Assembly (NCBI GenBank): GCA_937951895.1
Contig: CALFER010000091.1
Span: forward strand, 1 to 64,000
Direction: 5' to 3'
Origin: an uncultured bacterium
GTDB lineage: Bacteria > CSSED10-310 > CALFER01
DNA length: 64,000 bases
Shown: piece by piece, positions 37,385 through 46,265 of the stretch
How positions within the stretch are numbered: position 1 is the stretch's first letter
Layout: each line of letters starts with the position of its first letter
Notes under the pieces: model-generated
What the model was told of the DNA's origin: nothing
The model's database searches: none
What the model saw: the letters and a program-made list of their open reading frames with translations, nothing else
Program-made: the position numbers and the translations under genes

Positions 37385-38773
37385 ATGAAACTGCTGATCA
37401 AGAACCTCAGCGCTGTTCTCTGTGATGCCGCGGAATCCATCCCCGGACCAGTCGATATCGCGATTGAAGATCATGATATTCTCGAAATCGGGCATAATCT
37501 TGCCATAAACGATGGATCCGTCATCGACGGCAGCGGATGTGTTGCGATTCCTGGATTGGTCAACACCCATCACCATTTTTATCAGACTCTGACACGGGCC
37601 ATCCCGCTGATGCAGAATTCCGGTCTGTTCCAATGGCTGGTCGATCATTACAAGGTGTGGCAGGAATTGACGAGGGATGCGGTTTACTGGAGCACTCTGA
37701 CCGCCTGCGCCGAACTCATGCTGACCGGCTGCACGCTCACCACCGATCACCACTACCTTTTTCCTGAGGGGGAATCGGATCTGATCGGAACACAGGTCCA
37801 GGCTGCTCGGGAAATCGGAATCCGGTTTCTTGCGACCCGCGGATCGATGTCAGTTAGCGAGGAGGACGGGGGATTGCCGCCTCGCTCGGTCGTTCAAAAG
37901 GAAGATGTGATTCTCGAGGATTCACTCAGGTGCATTCAATCCTTCCACGATCCGTCGGAAACGGCGATGACGCGGATCGCCCTCGCCCCCTGCTCGCCGT
38001 TCTCCGTTTCCGAGAATCTCATGCGATCCTCCGCCGATCTCGCACGCCAATACCGGGTGAAACTTCATACTCACCTGGCAGAGACCCTCGATGAAGAGAA
38101 GTACTGCATTCGTACGTTCGGTTGCAGACCGGTCGATCTGATGAAGCGCTTCGATTGGCTGGGCAGCGACGTCTGGTTTGCCCATTGCGTGCATTTGAAT
38201 GAATCGGAGATTCAATTATTTGCTGATACGGGAACTTCTGTCGCTCACTGCCCGTCCTCCAATATGCGGTTGGGCTCAGGTATCGCTCCGATCGTTGAAC
38301 TTCGCTCCAGAGGCGCTCCGGTTGGGTTGGCGGTCGATGGATCGGCTTCCAACGATTCATCCAACATGCTGGGTGAACTGAGACAAGCGCTTTTTCTCCA
38401 GAGAGTTTTGAAGGGCGCTCGCGCGATGCGAGTGATGGACGCATTCGACATGGGAACAGTCGGCGGCGCTCGATTGCTCGGATTCAACCGGATCGGATGC
38501 CTTCGACCGGGATGGATCGCCGATCTCGCCATGTTCCGAGTCGATCGCATTGATTTCACTGGGGTTCATGATCCGATCGCCGGCCTGATTCTGGCAGGAA
38601 CCTCGAGCCGCGCCGACACAGTGATCGTGAATGGAAGGATCACCGTGTCGAACGGCAGACTGGTGACGGGAAATGAATGGGAGATACGCGATCAGGCCAG
38701 CCGAATCGCGCGCCTGATGGTTGAAAAAGCGACTCAGCGGACGGGAAAACAATACAACAAACCGAAATCATGA
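37385..38773 (+). CDS. 8-oxoguanine deaminase-like amidohydrolase
   Basis: A 462-residue amidohydrolase of the AtzB/TrzN/8-oxoguanine deaminase branch. Metal ligands: His62/His64 in NTHHHFYQ, His in KLHTHLAE, His in WFAHCVHL, and Asp in AVDGSASND. The sequence HHHFYQTLTRAIP, SNMRLGSGIAPI and AVDGSASNDSSNM fits deaminases acting on 8-oxoguanine or hydroxyatrazine-like rings. ATG 37385 lies 6 nt after GGGAG; an in-frame ATG at 37379 touches the same Shine-Dalgarno. It probably serves purine salvage or degradation; the substrate is inferred. Confidence 0.83.
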   Translation: MKLLIKNLSAVLCDAAESIPGPVDIAIEDHDILEIGHNLAINDGSVIDGSGCVAIPGLVNTHHHFYQTLTRAIPLMQNSGLFQWLVDHYKVWQELTRDAVYWSTLTACAELMLTGCTLTTDHHYLFPEGESDLIGTQVQAAREIGIRFLATRGSMSVSEEDGGLPPRSVVQKEDVILEDSLRCIQSFHDPSETAMTRIALAPCSPFSVSENLMRSSADLARQYRVKLHTHLAETLDEEKYCIRTFGCRPVDLMKRFDWLGSDVWFAHCVHLNESEIQLFADTGTSVAHCPSSNMRLGSGIAPIVELRSRGAPVGLAVDGSASNDSSNMLGELRQALFLQRVLKGARAMRVMDAFDMGTVGGARLLGFNRIGCLRPGWIADLAMFRVDRIDFTGVHDPIAGLILAGTSSRADTVIVNGRITVSNGRLVTGNEWEIRDQASRIARLMVEKATQRTGKQYNKPKS

Positions 38774-38811
38774 CATGGGTCTCGATCAGACCGATGTTCC
38801 GGAGAACAGTC

Positions 38812-39996
38812 ATGGGAGTAAACCGTGGGTTTGAGAGTTGGAATCGTCCTTATCTGTTCCAGCAACTTGAAGATATCATGAGAGGATTTTCGGACTCGGA
38901 ACGACGCGACGTCATCTCTCTCGGGATCGGCGACCCGGACATCGCAACTCCGATTCCGATCCGGGAAGCGATGGCTGCCGAGCATCTGAATCGGTATCAT
39001 GGGTATCCGAGTGTCGAAGGCCGGAGGGAACTTCGGGAAGCCCTCGCGCGATATTATGAGGAGCGCTTTCATGTCGGTGCCGATCCGACTCATTTCCTGA
39101 TCGGGCCCGGGGCGAAAACAGATCTCTTTGATCTTCCCGCAGTATTCTCGAATCCCGGTGATTCCGCGCTTATTCTCGATCCCGCCTACCCTGTATACTG
39201 CGATTCGTGCTCCTTCCGAGGCCTTCGCATTCACTTCCTCTCCGGAACATATGAAAATGCATATCTGCCGCCCATTCCGCCTTCCGCTGAAGCCGATCCT
39301 TCCGTTGCACTGATCTTTATCTGTTACCCGAATAATCCGACAGGTGCCATTGCGAATCACGAATATCTGGACCGGATGATCGAGTTTGCGTTGGATAGAC
39401 ATGCGGTGATCATCCATGATATCGCCTACGCGGATTTCACTCCCGGAAACAAGCCATCCCAGGGGTTCAGTATTTTCACACGTCCCGGATCGGATCGATG
39501 TGCAATCGAAGTCGGCAGCTTCTCCAAACCCTTCTCGATGACCGGTGATCGAATCGGATGGGTTTACATCCGGAATTCGGATCTCAGAGCTGCCTGGAGA
39601 CGTTACCGATCCAATCGGGATTCCGGAGTTTCGGATTTTGATCAGGCCGGGGCTGTTGCCGCGCTGAAGGATCCTGCCGTGAAGCCGATTGTGCAGGCGA
39701 ACATGGAGGTGTATGGACGTCGGGCCGAGTTGCTTGAAAAAGGACTCACTTCGCTTCATCTCAGACCGTCGGGCCTCGCCAATACTCCCTACGCCTGGTT
39801 TCGAAGCCCGATCCCGGATTCGCGCCGCGCGACTGAAATTTTTCTGAAGGAAGCACGAGTGCTCGTGACCCCCGGCGCAGGCTTCGGACCGGGAGGTGAG
39901 GGATTCCTTCGCGCCACGATTTTTCAGCCCGAGGCATCGATTTCCGAGGCAATTTCCCGACTGAAACAATTGAGCTGTTTTGAACCTGAGCGATGA
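38812..39996 (+). CDS. LL-diaminopimelate aminotransferase-like class I/II aminotransferase
   Basis: A 394-residue PLP enzyme. PLP-binding Lys239 is in SFSKPFSMTGDRIGW; other motifs are SLGIGDPDIATP, YHGYPSVEGRRELREA, YPNNPTGAIA and a conserved Arg near the end (GFLRATI). The pattern matches DapL or close relatives annotated as LL-diaminopimelate aminotransferase, which makes LL-DAP directly from tetrahydrodipicolinate. ATG 38812 was chosen because GGAG is 7 nt upstream and the protein then starts like the family; an ATG at 38770 overlaps the previous stop and would add 14 residues. Other aminotransferase activity is possible. Confidence 0.82.
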   Translation: MGVNRGFESWNRPYLFQQLEDIMRGFSDSERRDVISLGIGDPDIATPIPIREAMAAEHLNRYHGYPSVEGRRELREALARYYEERFHVGADPTHFLIGPGAKTDLFDLPAVFSNPGDSALILDPAYPVYCDSCSFRGLRIHFLSGTYENAYLPPIPPSAEADPSVALIFICYPNNPTGAIANHEYLDRMIEFALDRHAVIIHDIAYADFTPGNKPSQGFSIFTRPGSDRCAIEVGSFSKPFSMTGDRIGWVYIRNSDLRAAWRRYRSNRDSGVSDFDQAGAVAALKDPAVKPIVQANMEVYGRRAELLEKGLTSLHLRPSGLANTPYAWFRSPIPDSRRATEIFLKEARVLVTPGAGFGPGGEGFLRATIFQPEASISEAISRLKQLSCFEPER

Positions 39997-40529
39997 AAAA
40001 AATACTCACAAAATGCCGTTCCGTCGAATCCGCGCTGTCACTGATGCGGCATCCTGTATGCATCATCCTGGACAATATCCGGAGTCTGCACAATGTCGGA
40101 AGCGTGTTCCGCACCGCCGATGCGGCATGCGTTGAGAAACTCTATCTGTGCGGAATAACGGGACACCCTCCGGAACCTGAAATCGCAAAGACCGCGCTGG
40201 GAGCTCAGGCGGCGGTTCCCTGGGAATACCATCGGGATGCGCTCGGACCGGCCAGAGATCTCAGAGAGCGCGGTTATCAGGTATTGGCCGTTGAGCAGAC
40301 TGATGAGAGTGTTTGCTTCTGGGACCAGATGTATTCGGAGAAGATCGCGCTTATCTTTGGATATGAAATTGAAGGCATTTCAGATACTGTTCTCGCCGAG
40401 TGCGATGGTGCGATCGACATCCCGATGTTTGGATACAAAGGGTCGCTGAATGTGTCGATCGCTTGCGGAATCGTGTTGTTCGATATCCTGAGAAAACGGC
40501 GACCCGGCTGCAGTAGATTTCGATCTTGA
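39993..40529 (+). CDS. TrmH/SpoU family RNA 2'-O-methyltransferase
   Basis: A 178-residue SPOUT methyltransferase. Motif 1 DNIRSLHNVGSVFRTADA (about 27-44), motif 2 LIFGYEIEGIS (about 117-127) and motif 3 IPMFGYKGSLNVSIACGI form the trefoil-knot SAM site. It lacks an N-terminal substrate-binding domain, so it is a minimal TrmL-like or RlmB-core type. ATGA overlap with the aminotransferase. RNA target unknown. Confidence 0.9.
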   Translation: MKKILTKCRSVESALSLMRHPVCIILDNIRSLHNVGSVFRTADAACVEKLYLCGITGHPPEPEIAKTALGAQAAVPWEYHRDALGPARDLRERGYQVLAVEQTDESVCFWDQMYSEKIALIFGYEIEGISDTVLAECDGAIDIPMFGYKGSLNVSIACGIVLFDILRKRRPGCSRFRS

Positions 40530-40554
40530 CATCCGGAAACCGGATACATAGACT
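40526..40554 (+). promoter_or_regulatory. promoter of rpsT with palindromic spacer
   Basis: TTGACA (40526-40531), 17-nt spacer, TAGACT (40549-40554; 4 of 6). The -35 overlaps the stop of the upstream methyltransferase gene. The spacer contains the palindrome TCCGG-AAA-CCGGA (40532-40544), which might bind a regulator. Confidence 0.6.
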
Positions 40555-40587
40555 TTGACGGTCATTTTGCTTGGAGGTTTACAACGA

Positions 40588-40869
40588 ATGGCTCATCATC
40601 AATCAGCACTGAAACGAAATCGTCAGAACATCGTGCGGAACCAGCGCAACAAGGCCTATCGGTCACGCGTCCGCACCGCAATCAAATCCGTCCGCATGGC
40701 GTTGGACGCCGGAGATCTCGAAAAAGCACGTGAAGCCTATCGGCAGATGGTGCCGGTCGTGGATCGCATGAGCAACCGACGAATCATTCACAAGAACGCG
40801 GCAGCACGTACCAAGTCACGGCTGAATCGGCGAATTTTCATTCTTGCGAATAAATCCGAGCAGCGTTAG
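40588..40869 (+). CDS. rpsT: 30S ribosomal protein S20
   Basis: A 93-residue basic protein matching S20: MAHHQSALKRNRQNIVRN at the start, NKAYRSRVRTAIKS, and IIHKNAAARTKSRLNRRI near the end. It binds 16S rRNA helices 9 and 44. TTGGAGG lies about 10 nt before the ATG. It has its own promoter. The length is slightly above the E. coli protein (87). Confidence 0.97.
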   Translation: MAHHQSALKRNRQNIVRNQRNKAYRSRVRTAIKSVRMALDAGDLEKAREAYRQMVPVVDRMSNRRIIHKNAAARTKSRLNRRIFILANKSEQR

Positions 40870-40930
40870 TCTTGATCCGAATCGACGTCATCTGCCATCG
40901 AATCTGAATTCGATCGATCAGGAGGCAATA

Positions 40931-41785
40931 ATGGATCGGGTTATCGCAGTGAAGTGCGCGGTCATCACGCTCGTCGTATCACTTTTTTGGGCCTGCGGCA
41001 GTTCCAGTGTTCCGGATGCAGGGTTATGGACGGACGGAGCATGGGCTCTGTACGAACAAACGAAAAAGGCAGCGGACGGAAAAGAGACCAAAGGCACGCT
41101 TAAAGTTTCAGCGGTCGGCAAAGAAATGCTGGATGGGAAGCCCTATCACTGGCTGGAAATCCGTGAAGACACCTCGGATGGGGTGAAGATCACCAAGTTT
41201 CTTGCCACGGAAGCCGCCTCATTCGATCCGATGAAGAGTTTCACTTTCTGGGATGATGTCAAGCGGATCATCATCCAGGAAAACTCGAAGGCCCCCGAAG
41301 AAGTGCCACCTGAACATCTCAAACGCTTCGCGCCGTCGTTTGTCGAAAGTCTGCAATCGAAAAGATTCGGCAATGCAAAAGACGTTACCCAGCCCACCGT
41401 GACCGACCTGGAACCTCTCGCTTTGAAGGCTGGCAATCAAGAGTTGACAGGGGCCGGTAAAAAATACTCGCGCACCTTCACTTCCTCCGTAAATCTCGGA
41501 TTCCTCAATCTTGAAGATACCACAGAATCCGGGACCGAGTTTTACATCAGCAAGTCGGTTCCTTTCGGAGGGATGATCAAGGTTACGCACAGCAGTAAAA
41601 CGAGCCAGGTCGATAAGCTCAAACCGGATCAGGCCCCCAAACCGCCAATCGTTTTCGAGAATTCAATGGTTCTGAAAGACTTCGGGACCTCAGGAGCGAC
41701 TTCGCAGATTATCGGCGAACCCGTCAAAATGCAGGTCAATCCATTTCCGTTCCTGAACAAGAACGACGGCTCCAAATCGAAGTAG
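40931..41785 (+). CDS. predicted lipoprotein of unknown function
   Basis: A 284-residue protein with a lipoprotein signal (VITLVVSLFWACGSSS; Cys near residue 22), then a mostly beta-predicted soluble domain, WTDGAWALYEQ, TEFYISKSVPFGGMIKVTH, and a lysine-rich C-terminus. The pattern of an opening motif about user-independent conversions such as LEIREDTSDGVKITKF recalls outer-membrane lipoproteins that measure lipid or peptidoglycan, but I do not recognise the family. ATG 40931 is preceded by AGGAGG. It lies between rpsT and xerD, with only 6 nt to xerD. Confidence 0.75.
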   Translation: MDRVIAVKCAVITLVVSLFWACGSSSVPDAGLWTDGAWALYEQTKKAADGKETKGTLKVSAVGKEMLDGKPYHWLEIREDTSDGVKITKFLATEAASFDPMKSFTFWDDVKRIIIQENSKAPEEVPPEHLKRFAPSFVESLQSKRFGNAKDVTQPTVTDLEPLALKAGNQELTGAGKKYSRTFTSSVNLGFLNLEDTTESGTEFYISKSVPFGGMIKVTHSSKTSQVDKLKPDQAPKPPIVFENSMVLKDFGTSGATSQIIGEPVKMQVNPFPFLNKNDGSKSK

Positions 41786-41791
41786 CACCGA

Positions 41792-42763
41792 TTGTCGCCT
41801 TCCTCTCCGCGTACTCGCGCGCAGCCGCTGCAGATTCGTGAACCTTGGGGATCGCGACTGAAAGCATTCTGCACACATCTCATGGTCGAACGCGGGCTTT
41901 CGAAAAACAGCCTGTCTGCGTATCGCTATGATATCGAGTCGTTGCTCCTGTTCCTAGGTGAATCAGACCGCTTACACGAGTCGATTACGGAACAGGACAT
42001 CGAGGATTATCTGACCGAGTTGCAATCACGAGGGTTGTCGCAACGATCCATGGCGCGCAAACTGACCGCAATCCGTTCGTTCTGCGCGGTCATGAAAGAC
42101 GAACGTTGCATGGATAATGACCCGACTGAAAAGATATCCGTTCAATTCCGCGCAAAGCGATTACCGAAGGTTGTTCCCTTGGGTTGGATCGATTCGTTGT
42201 TGAAAGCTCCCGAACAATCCACACGAGAGGGGTTGCGCGATCGGGCAATTCTGGAGACGCTCTACGCCACCGGTCTCCGCGTCTCTGAGTTGTCCTGCCT
42301 CACTCTCGGAAACATCAATCTCGATCATGGCTTTGTCAGGACCATCGGGAAAGGGAACAAAGAGCGTCTGGTACCGATCGGCCGTTCCGCGATCCGGGCT
42401 ATTCTGAAGTACCTGCGAGATGCTCGGGCTTCGTTTTTGAAAAATGAACGCACCAGCCCTTTCATCTTTCTGAACCGGAGCGGATCGAAACTGTCCCGTG
42501 TTTCGATATGGGCGATCGTGAAGCGTGCGGCGATCTCGGCAGGCGCTCCCGTCAATATCTCGCCACACACCCTGCGCCACAGTTTTGCGACGCATCTCGT
42601 CACCAATGGGGCGGACCTCAGAGCGGTTCAGGAGATGCTCGGGCACGCTTCGATCACGACGACCGAGATCTACACGCACATCGCCCGAGAGACTCTCAGA
42701 CGGATCGTCGTTGAACACCATCCCCGCGGGAAACGGCCCGGAAAGCGCGCAAGTGCTCGATAA
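41792..42763 (+). CDS. xerD: tyrosine recombinase XerD/XerC
   Basis: A 323-residue site-specific recombinase that resolves chromosome dimers at dif. Catalytic residues are complete: Arg163 (TGLRVSEL), Lys187 (IGKGNKER), His259 and Arg262 (HTLRHSFATHL), His285 (LGHASI) and nucleophile Tyr294 (EIYTH). The spacing matches XerD with an offset of 15, so the protein has 15 extra N-terminal residues. The start is a TTG 7 nt after the previous stop with a poor Shine-Dalgarno; the true start may be a little downstream. Being chromosomal and next to scpAB, it is a housekeeping Xer and not a phage integrase. Confidence 0.92.
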   Translation: MSPSSPRTRAQPLQIREPWGSRLKAFCTHLMVERGLSKNSLSAYRYDIESLLLFLGESDRLHESITEQDIEDYLTELQSRGLSQRSMARKLTAIRSFCAVMKDERCMDNDPTEKISVQFRAKRLPKVVPLGWIDSLLKAPEQSTREGLRDRAILETLYATGLRVSELSCLTLGNINLDHGFVRTIGKGNKERLVPIGRSAIRAILKYLRDARASFLKNERTSPFIFLNRSGSKLSRVSIWAIVKRAAISAGAPVNISPHTLRHSFATHLVTNGADLRAVQEMLGHASITTTEIYTHIARETLRRIVVEHHPRGKRPGKRASAR

Positions 42764-42830
42764 GGCGACCTGATGGGGCGAACACTGGCAACGAACCGAT
42801 GATTCTCGTATGATGATTTGGGAGTGACTG

Positions 42831-43490
42831 ATGGCGTATTCCGAACTGCTGCCCAATATGATCGTGAGTTTTATTGCCGTTCTGGCGTCCTTGAGTGTCC
42901 ATGAGGCTGCGCATGCCGCCTCCGCCAACTATCTCGGCGATCCAACCGCCCGGCATCTCGGTCGCTTGACACTCAACCCCCTCGTTCACATCGACCTGTT
43001 TGGAACGATCCTGCTGCCTCTGATGCTGTCTCTGTCAGGCATGGGGGCTTTCGGCTGGGCAAAACCGGTGCCGGTCAATCTCTATAATCTCCGCCACCCG
43101 CGACGCGACAGTGCAATCATTTCCGCTGCCGGTCCACTGTCGAACCTGGCTCTCGCATTTATCGCCGCGGTTTTCATCAGAATCGTCGGTACCGTCGCTC
43201 TTGTGCCGACCGGTTTCTTCGCATACTTCATGGCTGTTCTTCAACTGCTGATTCACATCAATGTGCTGCTCGCGCTGTTCAATCTGATTCCGGTTCCGCC
43301 ACTGGATGGATCCGGCATTCTGGCGTACTTTCTTCCCGACCGACATGCCTCCAAGTATCGATTTCTCGAGCAATACGGTTTCGTGATTCTGTTCGCGCTC
43401 GTCTTCTCCAGCATCCTCGGGACCGTGTATCTCCGTCCGGTCGGATCCGTTCTGCTGACGATTTTCTCGTTTATCAGTGGCTACAGATGA
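42831..43490 (+). CDS. site-2 protease family membrane protein (M50)
   Basis: A 219-residue polytopic membrane zinc protease. The active site HEAAH lies near residues 24-28; a second zinc motif is PPLDGS (about 155-160), with NPLVHID following the first span. It is the short M50B form (SpoIVFB/Rv-like) without PDZ domains, widespread and located next to scpA in many genomes. Its stop overlaps the scpA start (ATGA). Substrate unknown. Confidence 0.92.
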   Translation: MAYSELLPNMIVSFIAVLASLSVHEAAHAASANYLGDPTARHLGRLTLNPLVHIDLFGTILLPLMLSLSGMGAFGWAKPVPVNLYNLRHPRRDSAIISAAGPLSNLALAFIAAVFIRIVGTVALVPTGFFAYFMAVLQLLIHINVLLALFNLIPVPPLDGSGILAYFLPDRHASKYRFLEQYGFVILFALVFSSILGTVYLRPVGSVLLTIFSFISGYR

Positions 43491-44239
43491 TCCTCGGTGA
43501 TCCTGTCGGATCCTCCCAAGACACTCCCCGCGTAACGCTCTCGCTGTTTGAGGGTCCGCTGGATCTGCTGCTGCATCTGATTCAGGACCAGAAAATCGAC
43601 ATCTCGGATATTCCGATTTCGACCATTACATCTCAGTATCTGGAAACGCTTGAATGGATGCGGGATCTGGACTTGACCGTCGCGGGCGAGTATCTCGTCA
43701 TGGCCGCAACCCTGATGCTGATCAAATCAAGAATGCTGTTACCCGTCGATCCTGAGGATGTGAATGTCGAGGAGCACGACCCGAGAAAGGAGTTGACCCG
43801 GCAGTTGCAGGAATACCAACTGTTCCGAAATGCCGGCGGTTATCTGCAGAATCGCCACGAACTCCAGGCGCTCGTTTACGAACATCCGGTCGCGGAACAG
43901 GATGATCTCAATCGCGAATGGATTCTGGAAGCAACATTACTCGATCTGCTCAAAGCACTCGGGGATGTGATTGCGAAGCATTCGGCTGCTCCCGAACATA
44001 TTGTCATTCCCGGGGTTGTTTCGATACGTGAGAAGATGACTGATTTATTGACTTTTCTGGGCGTGCAGGGTCCGACGCTGTTTTCCGAGTACTTCAGGCG
44101 ATGCACTGGCCGGCAGGAGGTGATCGTCTCTTTCCTGGCGATCCTCGAACTGGTAAAAATGCATCTGATCACCTTGCGTCAGCGACGGCTCTGGGCGGAG
44201 ATTCTCATTGCTCCGGTGCGGGATACCTCGAGAGATTGA
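43487..44239 (+). CDS. scpA: segregation and condensation protein A
   Basis: A 250-residue kleisin. Typical motifs are VTLSLFEGPLDLLLHLIQ near the N-terminus, KIDISDIPISTIT, EYLVMAATLMLIKSRMLLP (about 64-82) and the C-terminal winged helix (VIVSFLAILELVKMHLI). With ScpB it bridges SMC heads to condense and segregate chromosomes. ATGA overlap with the M50 protease and TGATG overlap with scpB. Confidence 0.96.
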   Translation: MILGDPVGSSQDTPRVTLSLFEGPLDLLLHLIQDQKIDISDIPISTITSQYLETLEWMRDLDLTVAGEYLVMAATLMLIKSRMLLPVDPEDVNVEEHDPRKELTRQLQEYQLFRNAGGYLQNRHELQALVYEHPVAEQDDLNREWILEATLLDLLKALGDVIAKHSAAPEHIVIPGVVSIREKMTDLLTFLGVQGPTLFSEYFRRCTGRQEVIVSFLAILELVKMHLITLRQRRLWAEILIAPVRDTSRD

Positions 44240-44880
44240 TGGGATTGATGGATTTTAATCGATTCGGACAAATCTGCGAATGCCTGCTGTTCGCCTCAGG
44301 AGAACCCGTATCACGCGACGCCATGTGCCTCGCGTTCTCCGATGAGCTGGACCCGAATCGTTTTGAAGAGATGTTTGATCAGTTTTGCATTGAGTACAAC
44401 AGGATGCATCGTGGACTGCAGATCATCGAAGTTGCGTCCGGGTATCAGTTGACGAGTCGTCCGGAGCATGCGTCATACATCCGCAAGATCCGGACGATAC
44501 GCTGTAAAACGAGGCTGAGTCGTGCGGCATGTGAAACGCTGGCGATCATCGCGTATCGTCAACCCGTGACCGCGCCGGAAATTGAGCAGATTCGAGGAGT
44601 GGATGTAAGCGGACCATTGAAAAATTTGCTCGAGAAAGATCTGATCACGATTTTGGGAAGGAAACGCGGGCCCGGAAATCCGATGCTCTACGGAACAACC
44701 TCACGTTTCCTTATTCAATTCGGGCTGAAGGATCTCAAATCCCTCCCGGACATCCATGAATTCGACGAAGTGTTATCGCGGACAGAGCCGCCGAAACTGC
44801 CGTTTACCGTCACGAATTCCGTGGACGCGCATGAAACACCGTCGGAAGATCAGCATTTGACAGATCGCTCCGAACATTGA
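44239..44880 (+). CDS. scpB: segregation and condensation protein B
   Basis: A 213-residue kleisin partner with two winged helices. Motifs are ECLLFASGEPVS, RGLQIIEVASGYQL, LSRAACETLAIIAYRQPVT and EIEQIRGVDVSG, then LGRKRGPGNPMLYGTT. The ATG at 44239 shares its A with the scpA stop (TGATG); an ATG at 44248 is an alternative. A longer frame from 44101 overlaps scpA and is rejected. The C-terminal tail is acidic. Confidence 0.95.
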   Translation: MGLMDFNRFGQICECLLFASGEPVSRDAMCLAFSDELDPNRFEEMFDQFCIEYNRMHRGLQIIEVASGYQLTSRPEHASYIRKIRTIRCKTRLSRAACETLAIIAYRQPVTAPEIEQIRGVDVSGPLKNLLEKDLITILGRKRGPGNPMLYGTTSRFLIQFGLKDLKSLPDIHEFDEVLSRTEPPKLPFTVTNSVDAHETPSEDQHLTDRSEH

Positions 44881-44900
44881 AGGATAGAGTGGAGATGCCC

Positions 44901-45710
44901 ATGAGTAACTCGCTTGAAATGCCCTTGATCCGGTACCTTGCCATGTCCGGGATCGGGTCGCGTCGTTATTGCGACAAGTTGATTCAGGATGGACGAGTGT
45001 CGGTCAACGGAGAAATCGCAGGAAATGGTGTGCGGGTCGTACCGGATAAAGATCGGATCCTGATCGATGGCGCGCCGACGCTACTCGCACCCGAAATGTT
45101 GTACATTTTGCTGCACAAACCCCGGGGATTCATCGTCAGTGACAATGATCCAGAGGGCCGCCCGCTTGCACGAAGCCTGTTACCGGACATCGGCATGCGT
45201 CTGTTCCCTGTCGGACGCCTCGATTTTCAGACCGAAGGCGCCATCCTGTTTACGAATGATGGGATCTGGGCGAACAAAATCGCTCACCCGCGCAATCGAA
45301 TCCCCAAGACATATCTCGCGAAGGTGCGTCATGTCCCCAGGAAAGAAGACCTTGAAAAGTGGACACGAGGCGTAAGTGATCAAGGACAGATCCTGCGTGC
45401 ATCGCATGTTGAAATCGACAGGAGGACCGAGAGCAATGCCTGGCTGAAAGTCACCTTGACGGGCGGAGTGAATCGTCAGGTTCGCCGGATGGGCGATGCA
45501 ACCGGATTCCCCGTGGTGAAACTCGTTCGCATCGCAATCGGCAATATCGAACTCGGATCGCTCAGGAGCGGCGAGTACCGATTTCTGACGCCGAAGGAAG
45601 TGCGGAGTCTGAGCGACTATTCAGGAACGACGACCAAACCTTCGGATCGACCTTCCGTGAGAACACACAGCAGTCGCCCATCGAAAGGAACATCTCGGAG
45701 ATCGCGCTGA
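44901..45710 (+). CDS. pseudouridine synthase, RluB/RsuA family
   Basis: A 269-residue synthase. An S4 RNA-binding domain occupies about 8-65 (IRYLAMSGIGSRRYCDKLI, GRVSVNG); the catalytic motif is PVGRLDFQTEGAILFTNDG with the catalytic Asp, then VNRQVRRM. It modifies uridine in 23S or 16S rRNA; RluB is the usual partner next to scpB. ATG 44901 lies 6 nt after GGAG; a TTG at 44877 overlaps the scpB stop. The C-terminal 20 residues are Ser/Arg/Thr-rich. Confidence 0.92.
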   Translation: MSNSLEMPLIRYLAMSGIGSRRYCDKLIQDGRVSVNGEIAGNGVRVVPDKDRILIDGAPTLLAPEMLYILLHKPRGFIVSDNDPEGRPLARSLLPDIGMRLFPVGRLDFQTEGAILFTNDGIWANKIAHPRNRIPKTYLAKVRHVPRKEDLEKWTRGVSDQGQILRASHVEIDRRTESNAWLKVTLTGGVNRQVRRMGDATGFPVVKLVRIAIGNIELGSLRSGEYRFLTPKEVRSLSDYSGTTTKPSDRPSVRTHSSRPSKGTSRRSR

Positions 45711-46042
45711 TGAACCGGAATGAAGTCGTGAAAAAATCGCGATATCGAATCGGAAAAGTCGCCCGGATGCTGGATGTGCCGGCGTATGTATTACGGTATT
45801 GGGAATCCGAGTTTCCGGAACTCAGACCTGCGAAAACACATTCCGGACAGAGGGAGTACACGGACGCGGACATCGAAGTGCTCAAGAGGATCATCCGGTT
45901 GCGATATGAGGAAAAGCTGACGGTTTCCGGAGCAAGGAGCAAGATGAGCATAGCGGAGCAACCGGTTTCAGATCAGGATCTCAGGCGAACCCTTCGCGAG
46001 ATAAAAATCTGTTTACAAGGCATTTTGTCTGAACTACGATAG
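45710..46042 (+). CDS. MerR family transcriptional regulator
   Basis: A 110-residue protein with an N-terminal MerR winged helix (YRIGKVARMLDVPAYVLRYWESEFPEL, about 12-38, then GQREYTDADIEVL) and a short C-terminal helix. It lacks an effector-binding cysteine-rich or ligand domain. A minimal MerR of this type downstream of scpAB is common in many bacteria and its target is unknown. TGATG overlap with the pseudouridine synthase gene. Confidence 0.9.
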   Translation: MNRNEVVKKSRYRIGKVARMLDVPAYVLRYWESEFPELRPAKTHSGQREYTDADIEVLKRIIRLRYEEKLTVSGARSKMSIAEQPVSDQDLRRTLREIKICLQGILSELR

Positions 46043-46052
46043 CGGCGTCTGT

Positions 46053-46130
<78 letters not shown>

Positions 46131-46265
46131 TTTTTTTTATCTTCACATTGATTGAATGCCCGAATCCCGCATGAGCATCTTCATCCTGACCGTACCACGC
46201 AATTCATGGTCTATCGAGGCTCAGGCAGAGACCCACACAGATCCGAAGCTCACAGGAACATGCCG

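Noticed and set aside
38770..38811. ATG at 38770 as the start of the aminotransferase
   Set aside because: It overlaps the previous stop as ATGA, which is typical here, but it adds 14 residues not seen in the family, and ATG 38812 has a better Shine-Dalgarno; both remain possible.
38734..39969. 411-codon minus-strand frame opposite the aminotransferase
   Set aside because: The plus-strand protein has the full PLP enzyme motif set; the minus frame has none.
41792..42763. Tyrosine recombinase considered as a phage or integron integrase
   Set aside because: Residue spacing matches XerD exactly, there is no attachment repeat at a tRNA, and the neighbours are housekeeping genes.
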